A stretch of 64,000 nucleotides of DNA from Enterococcus xiangfangensis (GCF_005405365.1 NZ_BJDX01000001.1:364288-428287); one strand, 5' to 3'; numbered from the stretch's first letter, positions 8,748 through 18,654 are shown. The notes: generated by a model from the letters alone, not told the origin. Numbers and translations: made by a program.

Positions 8748-8776
8748 AGCATAGACTGGGCTAAAATGTTTGTCAA
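8748..8776 (-). promoter_or_regulatory. Promoter of the thrS T-box transcript
   Basis: A consensus -35 TTGACA (8776-8771) is followed by a 17-base spacer and -10 TATGCT (8753-8748). Initiation near 8741 would start the T-box RNA. Confidence 0.8.
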
Positions 8777-8790
8777 CGCTTTTTTGATGG

Positions 8791-11472
8791 TTATTCATTT
8801 GATTTTAAGGCATCGATCATATTGATGTGGCGCAAGCGGAAATGGGTCGCGAACATCACGACTCCTGAGAATAAAATCGTCAGCCCGCCCGAAAGAAGAT
8901 AGGCGCCCGGTCGAATAACTAATGGGAACGTAATTGTCTCCATCGAAGCCTGGTCCAAAATGAATTTCGTCAGAACGATTCCTAAGCCATACCCGAACAA
9001 AATACCAAGCAGTGTAAAAACAAAATTTTCCCGGAAAATATAGGCGGTAACTTCTCGATCGTAAAAACCTAACACCTTGATCGTAGACAATTCCCGCAGT
9101 CTTTCAGAGACATTAATATTCGTCAAATTATAAAGCACGATAAACGCCAACAGTCCTGACAAGACGACAAAGATCCAGACGATTCCATCGAGGTTTTCCA
9201 TTGAATGTTCTTGTGTTTTGATTTGAGTAGACATAAATGACGTATTCATCACTTGATTACTGCTTAACAATTTTTGGGACAATCCTTTCTCTTCATTCCT
9301 AGTCATTTTTTGACTTTTTAATAGATAACTATTCATCACAAACGCTGTCCCGCGAGTTTTTTGATAATAATCTTTTGATAAATAGAGAAAATTTCCTAAA
9401 TAGTTCTCAGTGATTTTAGCTATTTTGACTTTAAAAGTTTGCTGGTCTTCATCATAGACCGTCAAGCTGTCCCCTTCGGTCAAATCAAATAATTCAGCCA
9501 TTTTTTGCGTGATCACCGCACCGCTAGCTGGCAGCTCGAATGAATTCCCCGCTTGTTTTAAATGCAGGTAGTTGCCGAATTTTTGCCGGTTTTCCGGCAC
9601 CATCATCATCAACCTTTGATTTGCTTGCCCTTTTTGTTTTAATTCGACCGTTTGATTCAGCGCAGCTAAGTGGCTCGTGATTTTTTTATTCTGTGAAAAG
9701 AGCGCTTCTATTTTTTTCTGATCTGGTTGATCTTTTAACGTAACCGTAGCCTCATAATCGATGATCGGTCCAAATTGCTTGTCCCCGACAGAGCCAATCG
9801 AATCTTTCAAACCGACACCTGCCACCATCAAAGCCGCACAACCTGCAATCCCGATCACCGCCATGATCATGCGCGACTTATAACGAAATAGATTTCGATA
9901 GCTGACCTTTGAATTAAAACTCATCCGTGACCAAATCGGCGTGATTCGTTCTAAAAAGATTCGTTTCCCAGGCTTTGGTGCTTTAGGCTGCAGCAGTACT
10001 GCTGGTTTTTCATGAAGTTCCCGTAATAAAACAAGTAATGCCGCACCTAAACTAGCAAATAAAAAAGCGAGCGCCGCTTGGATCATCGGCCGTACTAAGT
10101 AAAAAGCCTCGACTCCGGGTAAATTGTACCGATCGCTGGAAAGTTCAAAGATCAAACGCGGCAACGTATGTGTCCCAATCAAACTACCTAAAACGATTCC
10201 GATCGCAGCAGCCGATAAGGCGTAAATAATATACTTGATCGAAATTTCAAAGCGCGAATAGCCTAGTGCTTTCAAGGTCCCGATCTCTCGCCGATTTTCT
10301 TCTACCATCCGCGTCATCGTCGTAAATGTGATGAGTGCTGCGATAAAGAAAAAAAAGACTGGAAAGACATTGGCGATCGCGGCGATTCGCTCAGAAAGAT
10401 CGCCGTATTCTTGAAAACCAGAATTATCTGCTCGCTGATTATATGAATAGCTAGGCGTTTTTAATTCGCTGATTTCTTTTTCACTAGCGTTGAGCTTTTC
10501 TTGCGCAGCCAACAGCTGTTCGCGATTTTTCGTAAGTTCTTTTTGCTGTGCTTGTAATTCTGCTTGCGCTTGCATCAATTGCGGATTTCCTGCTGGAATC
10601 GCACTCGCTTGCTGTTCTAGCTGCGTACTTGCCTGATCCAACTCTTTTTGAGCGGCTGTCAATTTTGTTAAATGATCCGTCACTTCAGCTTTTTGGGGCG
10701 ACAATTCTTTTTCTGCGTCGGTTTTGATTTCTGCCAACCGTTCTTTCGGCCGATCCGCAAATAATGTTTCGGTTTTCTCAATATTTTTATCCATTATTGC
10801 TTTATAAGTTTTGCCGTAGGTTTCTTTGTTTTTAACATTTGCAAAACGAACATAGATTACCGATTTTACTTCGTTAGAAAAATTATTTTCTGGCAAATAA
10901 GCAAAAAAATCAACACTGCCATTTCCAATAGTCGAAAGCCCGCGTTCTTCTGTATTGATATAAAGCGGAGATTGGACAAAGCCTACGATCTTAAAATTTT
11001 GGCGCTCCAATTGATCTGGCTGTTTGATTTTAAATGTCTGATTCAATCGATACCCTTCGTTTAACGCCTTTTCATCCAAAACAATCTCATTTTCTTTTTT
11101 AGGCAGACGACCTTTTTTGACGATTAATTGATTTTGCTGATTCTTTTCAGCGTATGAATACAGTTTGATTACTTGATTTTTTTCATCGTCTGCATAAAAA
11201 AATTGATAACCGCTTTCAACTTGTGCATGAGGAATTTTTTCTGCCATCGCTTCATCTTCTGCTGTCAAACCGCCGGTAGAGATAATCTGCAAATTAGACA
11301 GCTCCTGCTCGTCCATATATCGACTCGCTGAGTGATTCAAGATCGGACCGGTAGCTTTGATCCCAACATACAGCAAAGTTCCCAATAAAATAATTAGAAC
11401 GATCGCAATGAACCGTCCTTTTGAATAAAAGATTTCGCGTAAACTTGCCTTTAAATACGTCTTGTTTTTCAT
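8791..11472 (-). CDS. Large FtsX-family ABC permease with extracellular coiled coil, no adjacent ATPase
   Basis: The 893-residue membrane protein has a signal-anchor helix at about 20-40, a long outer region with a coiled coil at about 255-340 (many Q, K, E, L; LTAAQKELDQASTQLEQQ), then two FtsX permease blocks: helices at about 370-490 and again at about 775-885, separated by a second extracytoplasmic domain. This is the architecture of the large Gram-positive FtsX-like permeases that pair with an ATPase in peptide-resistance or lipid/substrate-efflux systems. No ATP-binding gene is adjacent; it lies between the T-box promoter and a terminator. An AGGAG ribosome site precedes ATG 11472. Substrate unknown. 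Confidence 0.85.
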   Translation of the reverse strand: MKNKTYLKASLREIFYSKGRFIAIVLIILLGTLLYVGIKATGPILNHSASRYMDEQELSNLQIISTGGLTAEDEAMAEKIPHAQVESGYQFFYADDEKNQVIKLYSYAEKNQQNQLIVKKGRLPKKENEIVLDEKALNEGYRLNQTFKIKQPDQLERQNFKIVGFVQSPLYINTEERGLSTIGNGSVDFFAYLPENNFSNEVKSVIYVRFANVKNKETYGKTYKAIMDKNIEKTETLFADRPKERLAEIKTDAEKELSPQKAEVTDHLTKLTAAQKELDQASTQLEQQASAIPAGNPQLMQAQAELQAQQKELTKNREQLLAAQEKLNASEKEISELKTPSYSYNQRADNSGFQEYGDLSERIAAIANVFPVFFFFIAALITFTTMTRMVEENRREIGTLKALGYSRFEISIKYIIYALSAAAIGIVLGSLIGTHTLPRLIFELSSDRYNLPGVEAFYLVRPMIQAALAFLFASLGAALLVLLRELHEKPAVLLQPKAPKPGKRIFLERITPIWSRMSFNSKVSYRNLFRYKSRMIMAVIGIAGCAALMVAGVGLKDSIGSVGDKQFGPIIDYEATVTLKDQPDQKKIEALFSQNKKITSHLAALNQTVELKQKGQANQRLMMMVPENRQKFGNYLHLKQAGNSFELPASGAVITQKMAELFDLTEGDSLTVYDEDQQTFKVKIAKITENYLGNFLYLSKDYYQKTRGTAFVMNSYLLKSQKMTRNEEKGLSQKLLSSNQVMNTSFMSTQIKTQEHSMENLDGIVWIFVVLSGLLAFIVLYNLTNINVSERLRELSTIKVLGFYDREVTAYIFRENFVFTLLGILFGYGLGIVLTKFILDQASMETITFPLVIRPGAYLLSGGLTILFSGVVMFATHFRLRHINMIDALKSNE

Positions 11473-11551
11473 TTGTCCGCTCCTGTTTTTTTGTCCATTT
11501 CATTCTAACACAAAATTTTTTGATCGCTGACTTGAATATTTCTGACTAAAT

Positions 11552-11592
11552 AAAAAAATGGTGCAAAAGAAAAACCTTCGCCCCATTTTTTA
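11552..11592. terminator. Putative terminator
   Basis: AAAAAAATGG and CCATTTTTTT bracket an imperfect hairpin just downstream of the PFL gene. It would serve the minus-strand PFL-ACT transcript. Confidence 0.55.
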
Positions 11593-11644
11593 TGATCTAA
11601 TTCAGTTCGTGTATTCTCAGAAAAACGCGACGCTTTCGACTAAC

Positions 11645-12988
11645 TTAATTTTTAAAGGAATGAATCGGTGCCGGGATCCGCCCGCCGCGAGCGACAAAAT
11701 CTGCAGACCCCGCTGAATTGACCGCCATGACTGGTGCCCTTCCTAATAAACCACCAAATTCAACCATCTCGCCAATCTTTTTACCTTTGGCAGGAATAAT
11801 TCGGACAGCCGTTGTTTTGTGATTGATCACTCCGATTGCTGCTTCGTCTGCGATCATCGCTGCGATACTGCTTGCTGGTGTTGCGCCAGGAATCGCAATC
11901 ATGTCCAATCCTACTGAACAGATTGCAGTCATCGCTTCCAGTTTTTCGATCGTCAACGAACCATTATTGACCGCATCGATCATCCCAGCGTCTTCTGAAA
12001 CCGGAATAAATGCACCTGATAGTCCACCTACGTGATTACAAGCCATTACGCCGCCTTTTTTAACTGCGTCGTTTAGCAATGCTAATGCTGCTGTCGTGCC
12101 ATGGGTCCCGACACTTTCTAGCCCCATCTCTTCCAAAACGTGCGCGACTGAATCCCCAACTGCCGGTGTCGGTGCTAACGATAAATCTACAATTCCAAAT
12201 GGCACACCCAAGCGTTCCGATGCGATTTTACCGACCATTTGTCCCATTCGTGTAATTTTAAAAGCTGTTTTTTTCACAACTTCGGCTACTACGTCAAACG
12301 GTTCACCTTTCACTTTTTCTAAGGCACGTTTTACTACACCTGGTCCGCTGACACCAACGTTGATGATGCAATCAGCTTCACCTACACCATGAAAAGCTCC
12401 TGCCATGAAGGGATTGTCTTCGACTGCATTCGCAAAAACGACCAGTTTGGCACAACCTAAATCAGAAGCTTCGGCGGTTTTCTTTACGATTTTTCCCATA
12501 TGAGCGACGGCATCCATATTGATTCCTGCTCTTGTTGAACCAATATTCACCGAAGCACAGACAAAATCTGTCTCCGCCAAAGCTTGCGGGATCGAGTCGA
12601 TCAAAATTTTGTCGCCGTGTTGATAGCCTTTTTCGACTAATGCAGAAAATCCGCCTAAAAAATTCACGCCGACAGCTTTGGCCGCTCTGTCTAAAGTTTT
12701 AGCAAATTTCACATAATCCGTATCCGGAGTCGCCGCAGCAATGATACCGATTGGTGTAACAGAGATTCGTTTATTAATGATGGGAATCCCATATTCCGCT
12801 TCGATCGCCTCGCCTACTTTGACAAGATCGCGAGCTTTAGTCGTAATTTTTTGATAGATTCTTTCACATGCACGATCGCTGTCGCTATCGATACAATCTA
12901 ACAAAGAAATCCCCATTGTAATCGTTCGAATATCCAGATTTTCCTCTTCGATCATTCGAATCGTCTCCAGTATTTGATTCGTTTCCAC
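11645..12988 (-). CDS. PFL family protein (DUF711/UPF0210)
   Basis: The 447-residue soluble protein opens [20 protein letters not shown] and carries glycine-rich stretches ([50 protein letters not shown]) typical of the UPF0210/DUF711 family. Members were crystallised in genome projects and have a pyruvate-formate-lyase-like barrel, but no established reaction. The ACT-domain gene lies 12 bases upstream in the same operon; this ACT-PFL pair is conserved in Firmicutes and implies allosteric control by a small ligand, probably an amino acid. The ribosome site AGGAGG lies close to the ACT stop. Confidence 0.9.
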   Translation of the reverse strand: METNQILETIRMIEEENLDIRTITMGISLLDCIDSDSDRACERIYQKITTKARDLVKVGEAIEAEYGIPIINKRISVTPIGIIAAATPDTDYVKFAKTLDRAAKAVGVNFLGGFSALVEKGYQHGDKILIDSIPQALAETDFVCASVNIGSTRAGINMDAVAHMGKIVKKTAEASDLGCAKLVVFANAVEDNPFMAGAFHGVGEADCIINVGVSGPGVVKRALEKVKGEPFDVVAEVVKKTAFKITRMGQMVGKIASERLGVPFGIVDLSLAPTPAVGDSVAHVLEEMGLESVGTHGTTAALALLNDAVKKGGVMACNHVGGLSGAFIPVSEDAGMIDAVNNGSLTIEKLEAMTAICSVGLDMIAIPGATPASSIAAMIADEAAIGVINHKTTAVRIIPAKGKKIGEMVEFGGLLGRAPVMAVNSAGSADFVARGGRIPAPIHSFKN

Positions 12989-13000
12989 AAGCAGACCTCC

Positions 13001-13270
13001 TTATAATTTATGCATTGCATCAAAAATTTCTTGGTTTTGAATACTGATCTTAACACCCAACGTTTTTCCTAATTCATGAAACTGTGCTTTTGCCGCTTCA
13101 AAATCAACTGTCGCAGCAGACAAATCGACTGACATCATCATCGTAAAATATTCGTCCATAATTGTTTGCGAAACATCAAGAATATTGATATTTTGTTCCG
13201 CTAGGTTTTGACTGACTCCGGCAATGATCCCGACCTTATCTTTTCCAATAACCGTTACTACTCCCCGCAT
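13001..13270 (-). CDS. ACT domain protein (UPF0237)
   Basis: The 89-residue protein is a single ACT domain: RGVVTVIGKDKVGIIAGVSQ, then LAEQNINILDVSQTIM, and YFTMMMSVDLS. ACT domains bind amino acids or related ligands and usually regulate partner enzymes. It is the first gene of a two-gene operon with the PFL family gene and likely forms a regulatory subunit or partner for it. The ligand is unknown. Confidence 0.9.
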   Translation of the reverse strand: MRGVVTVIGKDKVGIIAGVSQNLAEQNINILDVSQTIMDEYFTMMMSVDLSAATVDFEAAKAQFHELGKTLGVKISIQNQEIFDAMHKL

Positions 13271-13473
13271 TTACCTATCTCCCTTCAGATAATGTTTTTC
13301 ATTATAACACAACGATTATAAAACAATTAAAATTTTATTAATAAAAATAATGTTTTTCCATCGATTGTTCGTGTTTTCCTCACTTGTGTTGATTGCTCGT
13401 CGAACTGAATCCTTTATTAAGGTGCAGCAAATGATTGTTCTAAAGAAACAATTCTTCTTTACTTCTAGATTCG

Positions 13474-13488
13474 TCAGCATTATGCTGA
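13474..13488. promoter_or_regulatory. Short palindrome upstream of the nitroreductase gene
   Basis: TCAGCAT-T-ATGCTGA has perfect 7-bp arms around one base. It ends about 7 bases before the AAAGGAGG ribosome site, so a bound protein could block transcription or translation. The regulator is unknown and the assignment is tentative. Confidence 0.35.
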
Positions 13489-13509
13489 TTAAAAAAAGGA
13501 GGTTCTTTA

Positions 13510-14241
13510 ATGGAACTTTTTGAAACAATGATTCAACACACATCCGTCCGCTCATTCACCTCGCAAACATTAAACTCAGAATTAAAAAGAAAATTAATCT
13601 TAGCAGCTCAAAGTGCCAGCAGCTCAAATTTTTTACAAGCCTTTTCCGTCGTTGAGATCACCGACCAGAAAAAAAGGGAAACAATCGAACAGCTCGCAAA
13701 TTTTCCAGTCACTAACGGAAACAACGGTGAACTTTATATTTTTGTAGCAGACCTGAATAAACACGCACAAGTCTTGGCACTGAATGAAGATACGGACGAT
13801 CATTTACGAAAGATGGAGTCGTTGGTCACAGCAATTGTCGATACGGCCTTAGCTGCCCAATCGATGGCGGTTTTTGCAGAATCAGAAAAACTAGGTATCT
13901 GTTATGTCGGCGGTATTCGTAATGATTTATTCAAAATGAAAGAATTGCTCGAACTGCCTGAATTAACTTACCCGGTATTTGGGATGTTCGTTGGCTATCC
14001 TGCCGAAAAAAATGAAGTCAAACCACGTTTGCCCCTCGATGCAGTGCTTGGAACCAACACGTACCGCTCACTCACACCCACGTTGATTGAAAACTATGAT
14101 AAAAAAACTGCAGCCTACTATCAGCAACGTAATGCCAACAATCAGCAGACCAACTGGTCAGAAAAAATTCGTCACCATTTTAACTACCCGCGCCGACAAA
14201 ACACCGGCGAATTTCTAAAAGAACAAGGCTTTATTTTCTAA
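13510..14241 (+). CDS. Oxygen-insensitive NAD(P)H nitroreductase, NfsA family
   Basis: This is a 243-residue flavin-dependent oxidoreductase. The N-terminal HTSVRSFTSQTL and AAQSASSSNFLQAFSV motifs bind FMN phosphate in the NfsA/FRP group, and GICYVGGIRND plus FGMFVGYPAEKNEVKPRLPL in the middle are family signatures. The protein should transfer two electrons from NADPH to nitro compounds, quinones or free flavin. A strong AAAGGAGG site precedes ATG. It is monocistronic, with a palindrome just upstream, and ends at a bidirectional terminator. Confidence 0.9.
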   Translation: MELFETMIQHTSVRSFTSQTLNSELKRKLILAAQSASSSNFLQAFSVVEITDQKKRETIEQLANFPVTNGNNGELYIFVADLNKHAQVLALNEDTDDHLRKMESLVTAIVDTALAAQSMAVFAESEKLGICYVGGIRNDLFKMKELLELPELTYPVFGMFVGYPAEKNEVKPRLPLDAVLGTNTYRSLTPTLIENYDKKTAAYYQQRNANNQQTNWSEKIRHHFNYPRRQNTGEFLKEQGFIF

Positions 14242-14307
14242 AATACTTGCTCATTTATTGGCGAAACTAAATCTGATTTTAATCATTTCACTCAGGTTGA
14301 CTGCTCA

Positions 14308-14369
14308 TAAAAAAAGCAACTCTTGCCGCATTCATTTTTACTTGAATACAACAAGAGCTACTTTTTTTA
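14308..14369. terminator. Bidirectional terminator
   Basis: AGCAACTCTTG and CAAGAGCTACT form the stem, with A-run before and T-run after, between the convergent nitroreductase and oxidoreductase genes. Confidence 0.8.
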
Positions 14370-14406
14370 TTTAATTATTGGATTAAAGCAAAAATCGATT
14401 CCATTT

Positions 14407-15345
14407 TTATTCATTGCTTAAAACGATTTTTCCTTTGGCATGATGGGTCTCGCTCAATTCATGAGCAGCTTTTACACCTGCTGCTGTGAGGGGATAGGTA
14501 TGCCCCACGATACTTTTTACTTTACCTTCAGCCATTAGATCTGCGATTTCTTGCAGTTGTTTCCCATCTGGTTGCAACCAAATACTTTCCGCTACTGCAA
14601 CCTTTTTAGCCAATTCTTCATCTGGCTTGCCGACGATCGAGATCAAACGGCCATTTTCAGGTAAGACTTTGAAACTATTTGCTTGAACCTCGCCGCCCAT
14701 TGTATCAAAAACTAAATCAATCTCTGATACTACTTCTGAAAAATCTGTCGTATGATAATCGATCACTTGATCGGCACCTAATTCTTTTAGCAACGCATGA
14801 TTTTCTTCACTGGCTGTCGTAATGACTGTTGCTCCAGCATTTTTTGCTAATTGGATAGCATAGATTCCGACACCACCCGCACCTGCATGGATCAAAACTT
14901 TTTCTCCAGCTGTTAATTTTCCATGAGTAAATAATGCTTGATATGCGGTTAAGCCCGCCAAAGGAACTGCGGCTGCCTCTGCAAACGAAACAGTATCCGG
15001 CTTAGTTGCTAATAAATGGTCGTCAACGATTGCATAATCTGCGTAAGTACCAAAACGAGTCGTTTCAGGCCGAGCAAAAACAGCTTGACCAACTTGCCAA
15101 TCAGCTACTGCCGAGCCCACTTCTGCAATCTCGCCAGCAACATCCCAACCTAAAATAATTGGAAAATCCCATGGCATCATTTGTGCCAAGTAGCCCTCCC
15201 GCAACTTCCAATCAATTGGATTGACAGACGTTGCTTTTACTTTGACTAAAACTTGATGTTCACCTAATTTAGGCAACTCCACTTGACTTTCTTTTAATTG
15301 GTCTGCATGACCATATTGTTCGATAACAATTGCACGTGTTTCCAT
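14407..15345 (-). CDS. Zinc-independent NADP-dependent medium-chain oxidoreductase (quinone reductase type)
   Basis: The preferred start is the ATG at 15345 (METRAIVIEQ), with GAGAGGGG 8 bases upstream; a longer reading from 15372 adds nine unlikely residues. This gives 312 residues. N-terminal GroES-like fold with NPIDWKLREG, then the Rossmann dinucleotide motif HAGAGGVGIYAIQLAK. The four structural-zinc cysteines of alcohol dehydrogenases are absent, placing it in the quinone-oxidoreductase group. The natural substrate is unknown. Monocistronic. Confidence 0.88.
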   Translation of the reverse strand: METRAIVIEQYGHADQLKESQVELPKLGEHQVLVKVKATSVNPIDWKLREGYLAQMMPWDFPIILGWDVAGEIAEVGSAVADWQVGQAVFARPETTRFGTYADYAIVDDHLLATKPDTVSFAEAAAVPLAGLTAYQALFTHGKLTAGEKVLIHAGAGGVGIYAIQLAKNAGATVITTASEENHALLKELGADQVIDYHTTDFSEVVSEIDLVFDTMGGEVQANSFKVLPENGRLISIVGKPDEELAKKVAVAESIWLQPDGKQLQEIADLMAEGKVKSIVGHTYPLTAAGVKAAHELSETHHAKGKIVLSNE

Positions 15346-15453
15346 CCATACATCCCCTCTCGTACCTGTCATTATAGAAGTCTATCCAAAAAATCGGAAA
15401 TGATTTGCTTTTAGATGCTCCTCACAAAGATTTATTTGGCTGAACTAGCTGTC

Positions 15454-15492
15454 AAAAAAACTGCAGACATCAATCATCGTGTCGTCTGCAGT
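15454..15492 (-). terminator. Rho-independent terminator after the aldolase gene
   Basis: ACTGCAGAC and GTCTGCAGT form a 9-bp stem followed by seven T on the minus strand. Confidence 0.85.
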
Positions 15493-15517
15493 CTGAATGT
15501 CGCACTTTCTTTGCGAC

Positions 15518-16198
15518 TTATAAATCAGAAATAGTTGTTCCTTCGCCAAAGATTGTTTCCCAATCACCGGTAAAATCAGTCACTGCTTGAGCAATCGAAG
15601 GCATCGATAGCGCTTGCTGGATGATATCGACCCCCATTGTTGCCGCTTGACTGCCATTTTCCAATGCGGCATTGACTTGACCGACATTTTTAAAACTTGC
15701 TGCCAAAATTTTTGTTTTACTCTTTGTCCGTTCGATTTCTTCTGCCATTTCAAAAATCGCTTCTCGCGGATCGATGTTCAAATTTTCCATCCGATTAAAG
15801 TATGGTGCAATGTAATCAGCACCTGCTGCGATCGCTAAATACGCTTGAAACTTTGTATAAATAGCGGTCGCTGTCACATTGATACCTCGGCTTTTTAATT
15901 CTTTAATCGCTTTTAATCCAGGTTCATTTACTGGGATCTTGATGAAAACGTTTGGATCAATCTTCGCTAAGATCGTTTCTGCATCTCGAATGATTCCTTC
16001 ATAATCCGTTGCTACGACTTGAACATGCAATGAACGCTGTTCGCCAATAATTTCGTGAATTGCTTTCATGTGTTGGAAGAATTCGATTTTCCCTTCTTTT
16101 TTTACGATCGAAGGGTTCGAGGTAACACCAGCGATCGGTAAACTAGCAACAAATTTTTTAATATCGGCGTGGTTGGCTGTGTCTAACATAAATTCCAT
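15518..16198 (-). CDS. fsa: Fructose-6-phosphate aldolase / TalC-type transaldolase
   Basis: At 226 residues this is the short (subfamily 3) transaldolase type. The TIM-barrel signatures are GVTSNPSIVKKEG near residue 24, Schiff-base Lys87 in FIKIPV, and AAGADYIAPYFNRMENLN. Enzymes of this type either cleave fructose 6-phosphate to dihydroxyacetone and glyceraldehyde 3-phosphate or act as transaldolases; sequence length alone does not separate these. The SorC-family regulator gene lies immediately upstream on the same strand with a terminator between, suggesting it senses a sugar phosphate and may control this gene. Confidence 0.88.
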   Translation of the reverse strand: MEFMLDTANHADIKKFVASLPIAGVTSNPSIVKKEGKIEFFQHMKAIHEIIGEQRSLHVQVVATDYEGIIRDAETILAKIDPNVFIKIPVNEPGLKAIKELKSRGINVTATAIYTKFQAYLAIAAGADYIAPYFNRMENLNIDPREAIFEMAEEIERTKSKTKILAASFKNVGQVNAALENGSQAATMGVDIIQQALSMPSIAQAVTDFTGDWETIFGEGTTISDL

Positions 16199-16273
16199 TT
16201 AAAAAAATCTCCTTTGCACTTTTCTATAGCTCAAGCGTAGCATCCAAACAAAGAGATTTCTGTATTTGCTCGC

Positions 16274-16309
16274 TAAAAAAAAACGAAAAGCCCCGTAACA
16301 AGCCTTTCG
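16274..16309 (-). terminator. Terminator after the SorC regulator
   Basis: On the minus strand CGAAAGGC and GCTTTTCG form an imperfect hairpin followed by a T9 run. Confidence 0.6.
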
Positions 16310-16360
16310 CAAATAAATTTTATTCACTAATCGCACAAATGTGCATTTTTTATAAAAAAA

Positions 16361-17317
16361 CTACTTTCGTTCGTTTAATCGCAAAATTTCTTGTGCGGTT
16401 TCTTGATCAGTGATCAATGTTTTCAAATACCCTTTTTTCAATAACGGTACGATCGAACGAGCCTTAAAAATCCCACGTGCGATTCCCACCGACTGCGGAA
16501 CTTTTGCCAATTCTTCTAAAGACAATCCGATCGTGCGCCGACTCAGCTCACCAGTCAACTCTTTTCCGTAACTGTCATAAAACCGGCAGCAACAATCGCC
16601 AACTGCTTCGCGTAATTTTAATTCGGCATAATCTGCTGGGGATAATAAATCACGCCACTGGCTTTTATGATAGCTCAACGGACCGCCGATCCCAACGATT
16701 ACTAGATCCAGATGCTGCCAAGCTTCCTTTAAATCATAAAAATATTTTGAATTGAAGATCCCTTCAGCCAATTCTTTAGTTTCTTGGATCACCGTAGCAT
16801 TCACGAATAAACTATTGCCGTTTAATTTACGTGCAAGTTCATAGACCAATGTATTTACATGATAGCGCGAATTGATGTGGCTCGGACCACCGACTACCGG
16901 TACAACCGTGATATTTGATAACTGTTTTGACTCAATTTTATTGACCGCCTCGCCGACACTGGCACCCCACGACAAACCTATAGTCATTCCATCTGTCAAC
17001 TGACGGCGGATCCATGCGCCTGCGGCTGTTGCCAACCGTTCTTCTTTTACTTCTTCACTAGTATTGCTTTCTGTCGATACTAATTCAACAGCGGTTAAAT
17101 TAAAAGTCCGTTTCAACTGTTCTTCTAACTCGAACAGACTCGCATCAAAATGATTGATTTTGATCTCCACGAGGCCGCTTGCTTTAGCTTGGCTCAACAT
17201 TCGGCTGACTGTCGTACGATAGATTGCTAGTTCTTTGGCAATCTGCGCTTGCGTCAGCTCTTGTTCATAATACATATATGCTATTTTAGCTAATAATTTC
17301 TTCTTGTCCTCTTTCAT
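16361..17317 (-). CDS. SorC/DeoR-like sugar-binding transcriptional regulator
   Basis: The 318-residue protein has an N-terminal helix-turn-helix (TQAQIAKELAIYRTTVSRML, about residues 22-45) and a C-terminal sugar-phosphate-binding domain of the SorC/CggR type: GLSWGASVGEAV near 120, VVPVVGGPSH, and GIGGPLSYHKSQW. Members bind phosphorylated sugars and act as activators or repressors of carbohydrate genes. Its neighbour downstream is the F6P aldolase gene. AGGAGG lies upstream of ATG 17317. Confidence 0.88.
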   Translation of the reverse strand: MKEDKKKLLAKIAYMYYEQELTQAQIAKELAIYRTTVSRMLSQAKASGLVEIKINHFDASLFELEEQLKRTFNLTAVELVSTESNTSEEVKEERLATAAGAWIRRQLTDGMTIGLSWGASVGEAVNKIESKQLSNITVVPVVGGPSHINSRYHVNTLVYELARKLNGNSLFVNATVIQETKELAEGIFNSKYFYDLKEAWQHLDLVIVGIGGPLSYHKSQWRDLLSPADYAELKLREAVGDCCCRFYDSYGKELTGELSRRTIGLSLEELAKVPQSVGIARGIFKARSIVPLLKKGYLKTLITDQETAQEILRLNERK

Positions 17318-17502
17318 CGCGGATCCCTCCTATCAAAAACTCTTCTTCTATTTTAGCAAACGACCATTTACTGTGTTGGGCAAAGCGCGTATGATTATTA
17401 ATTAATCCAAATGAAAAAAATTTTTAGATCTTAACAAACTAGTCTGCAACAGAAAAGCTATTTTCTGCTGAAAGAAAGTCGAATAAACAAGGAGGAATTT
17501 GT

Positions 17503-17979
17503 ATGTCTGCTGAAGCTGTAAAAACATTTTTTTCACAATATGGTCTGGCCGAACGTATCCAAGAATTTTCCATCTCTAGCGCTACAGTGGAACTAGCGGC
17601 GCAAGCGCTGCATTGTGCACCGGAACGTATCGCTAAAACGTTGTCTTTTAAACAAAAGAAAGCTCATAAAAATATTTTGATTGTTACTGCTGGTGATGCC
17701 AAGATCGATAATGCTAAATACAAAGCAGCTTTTGGCGAACGAGCTTTGATGTTGAAAGCAGATGAAGTGGAACCGATCATCGGACATCCAGTCGGCGGTG
17801 TTTGCCCGTTTGCTGTTAATCCCGGAGTTGAAATTTATCTGGATGAGTCGCTGAAGCGCTTTGAAAGCGTCTATCCCGCCTGCGGCAATCCAAATAATGC
17901 GATTGAATTGACACTTCCAGAATTGGAAAAATATGCTCCATTTGAACAGTGGATCAATGTTTGTAAAAATTGGGAATAG
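17503..17979 (+). CDS. YbaK/EbsC-type aminoacyl-tRNA deacylase
   Basis: The 158-residue protein is a single YbaK/ProX editing domain: RIAKTLSFKQ holds the conserved Lys, followed by LIVTAGDAKIDNAKYKAAFG, VGGVCPFAVNPGVEIYLDES and the ACGNPNNAIELT end. Family members hydrolyse mischarged tRNAs, for example Cys-tRNA-Pro. It is monocistronic with an AAGGAGG site and converges on another tRNA-editing-like gene (B3/4 domain). Confidence 0.9.
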   Translation: MSAEAVKTFFSQYGLAERIQEFSISSATVELAAQALHCAPERIAKTLSFKQKKAHKNILIVTAGDAKIDNAKYKAAFGERALMLKADEVEPIIGHPVGGVCPFAVNPGVEIYLDESLKRFESVYPACGNPNNAIELTLPELEKYAPFEQWINVCKNWE

Positions 17980-18006
17980 AGGCGGCAGAAAGTTTGTCTC
18001 GTCTTT

Positions 18007-18654
18007 TTAACTGATGCCTTGTTCAACGACTCGACAATCAGATAAATAGTTTTCTAAAATAGTTTTTACTTCAGTTTGTTCAATGACTGAGTCGCTTGCA
18101 AATTGATAGCCAATCAATAAGGCCTTCGTCGTCTTTTCAGTGATCATTCCTCTAGTTGAATCCGCGGTTGGACTGCCAAATGCGCCTGCTTTATCCGTCA
18201 AAATTAACAGATTTTCGAGGTTGAGCGATTTATTTCCGATCCCCGCATAATGTTCTGCTTGTCCGACCGTTAATTGGATCGGCTCTGTTATCTTTGCAAG
18301 GTCATAGACCCCAAAAGGCAATTTCCATTTTAAAGAAAAGTAATTATTTAAATCGACAAGTGCATTGATCTGATACAGACCCTTTTGCTGAACGATTCGC
18401 CGCCACAGACTCTCAGACGACGGTCTAAAACGCGCCGGATCTTTTCCAAAAGTTCGATACACTTTTTTGGTCGCACTAATTCGCGGCTCCTCTCTGATCC
18501 TTTCGATCGTGTCCTCCGTTTCAATTTGTTTAAGTAATGGATCTACTAGTTCCTGCCAAATTTTTTTATTATACGCTTCGTTGGTAAATTCAATGACACT
18601 ATAAGCCAAGGTCACACCTTGTTCAGCTATTTTTGGATCAATCGTCAACTCCAT
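18007..18654 (-). CDS. B3/B4 tRNA-binding domain protein (PheT editing-domain homolog)
   Basis: The 215-residue stand-alone B3/4 domain resembles the editing module of the phenylalanyl-tRNA synthetase beta chain: ISATKKVYRTFGKDPARFRPSSE in outline, INALVDLNNYFSLKWKLPFG and GAFGSPTADSTRGMI. Stand-alone copies are widespread; some may clear misacylated tRNA, but the function in this group is not settled. It is convergent with the YbaK gene, 27 bases apart. Confidence 0.85.
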   Translation of the reverse strand: MELTIDPKIAEQGVTLAYSVIEFTNEAYNKKIWQELVDPLLKQIETEDTIERIREEPRISATKKVYRTFGKDPARFRPSSESLWRRIVQQKGLYQINALVDLNNYFSLKWKLPFGVYDLAKITEPIQLTVGQAEHYAGIGNKSLNLENLLILTDKAGAFGSPTADSTRGMITEKTTKALLIGYQFASDSVIEQTEVKTILENYLSDCRVVEQGIS

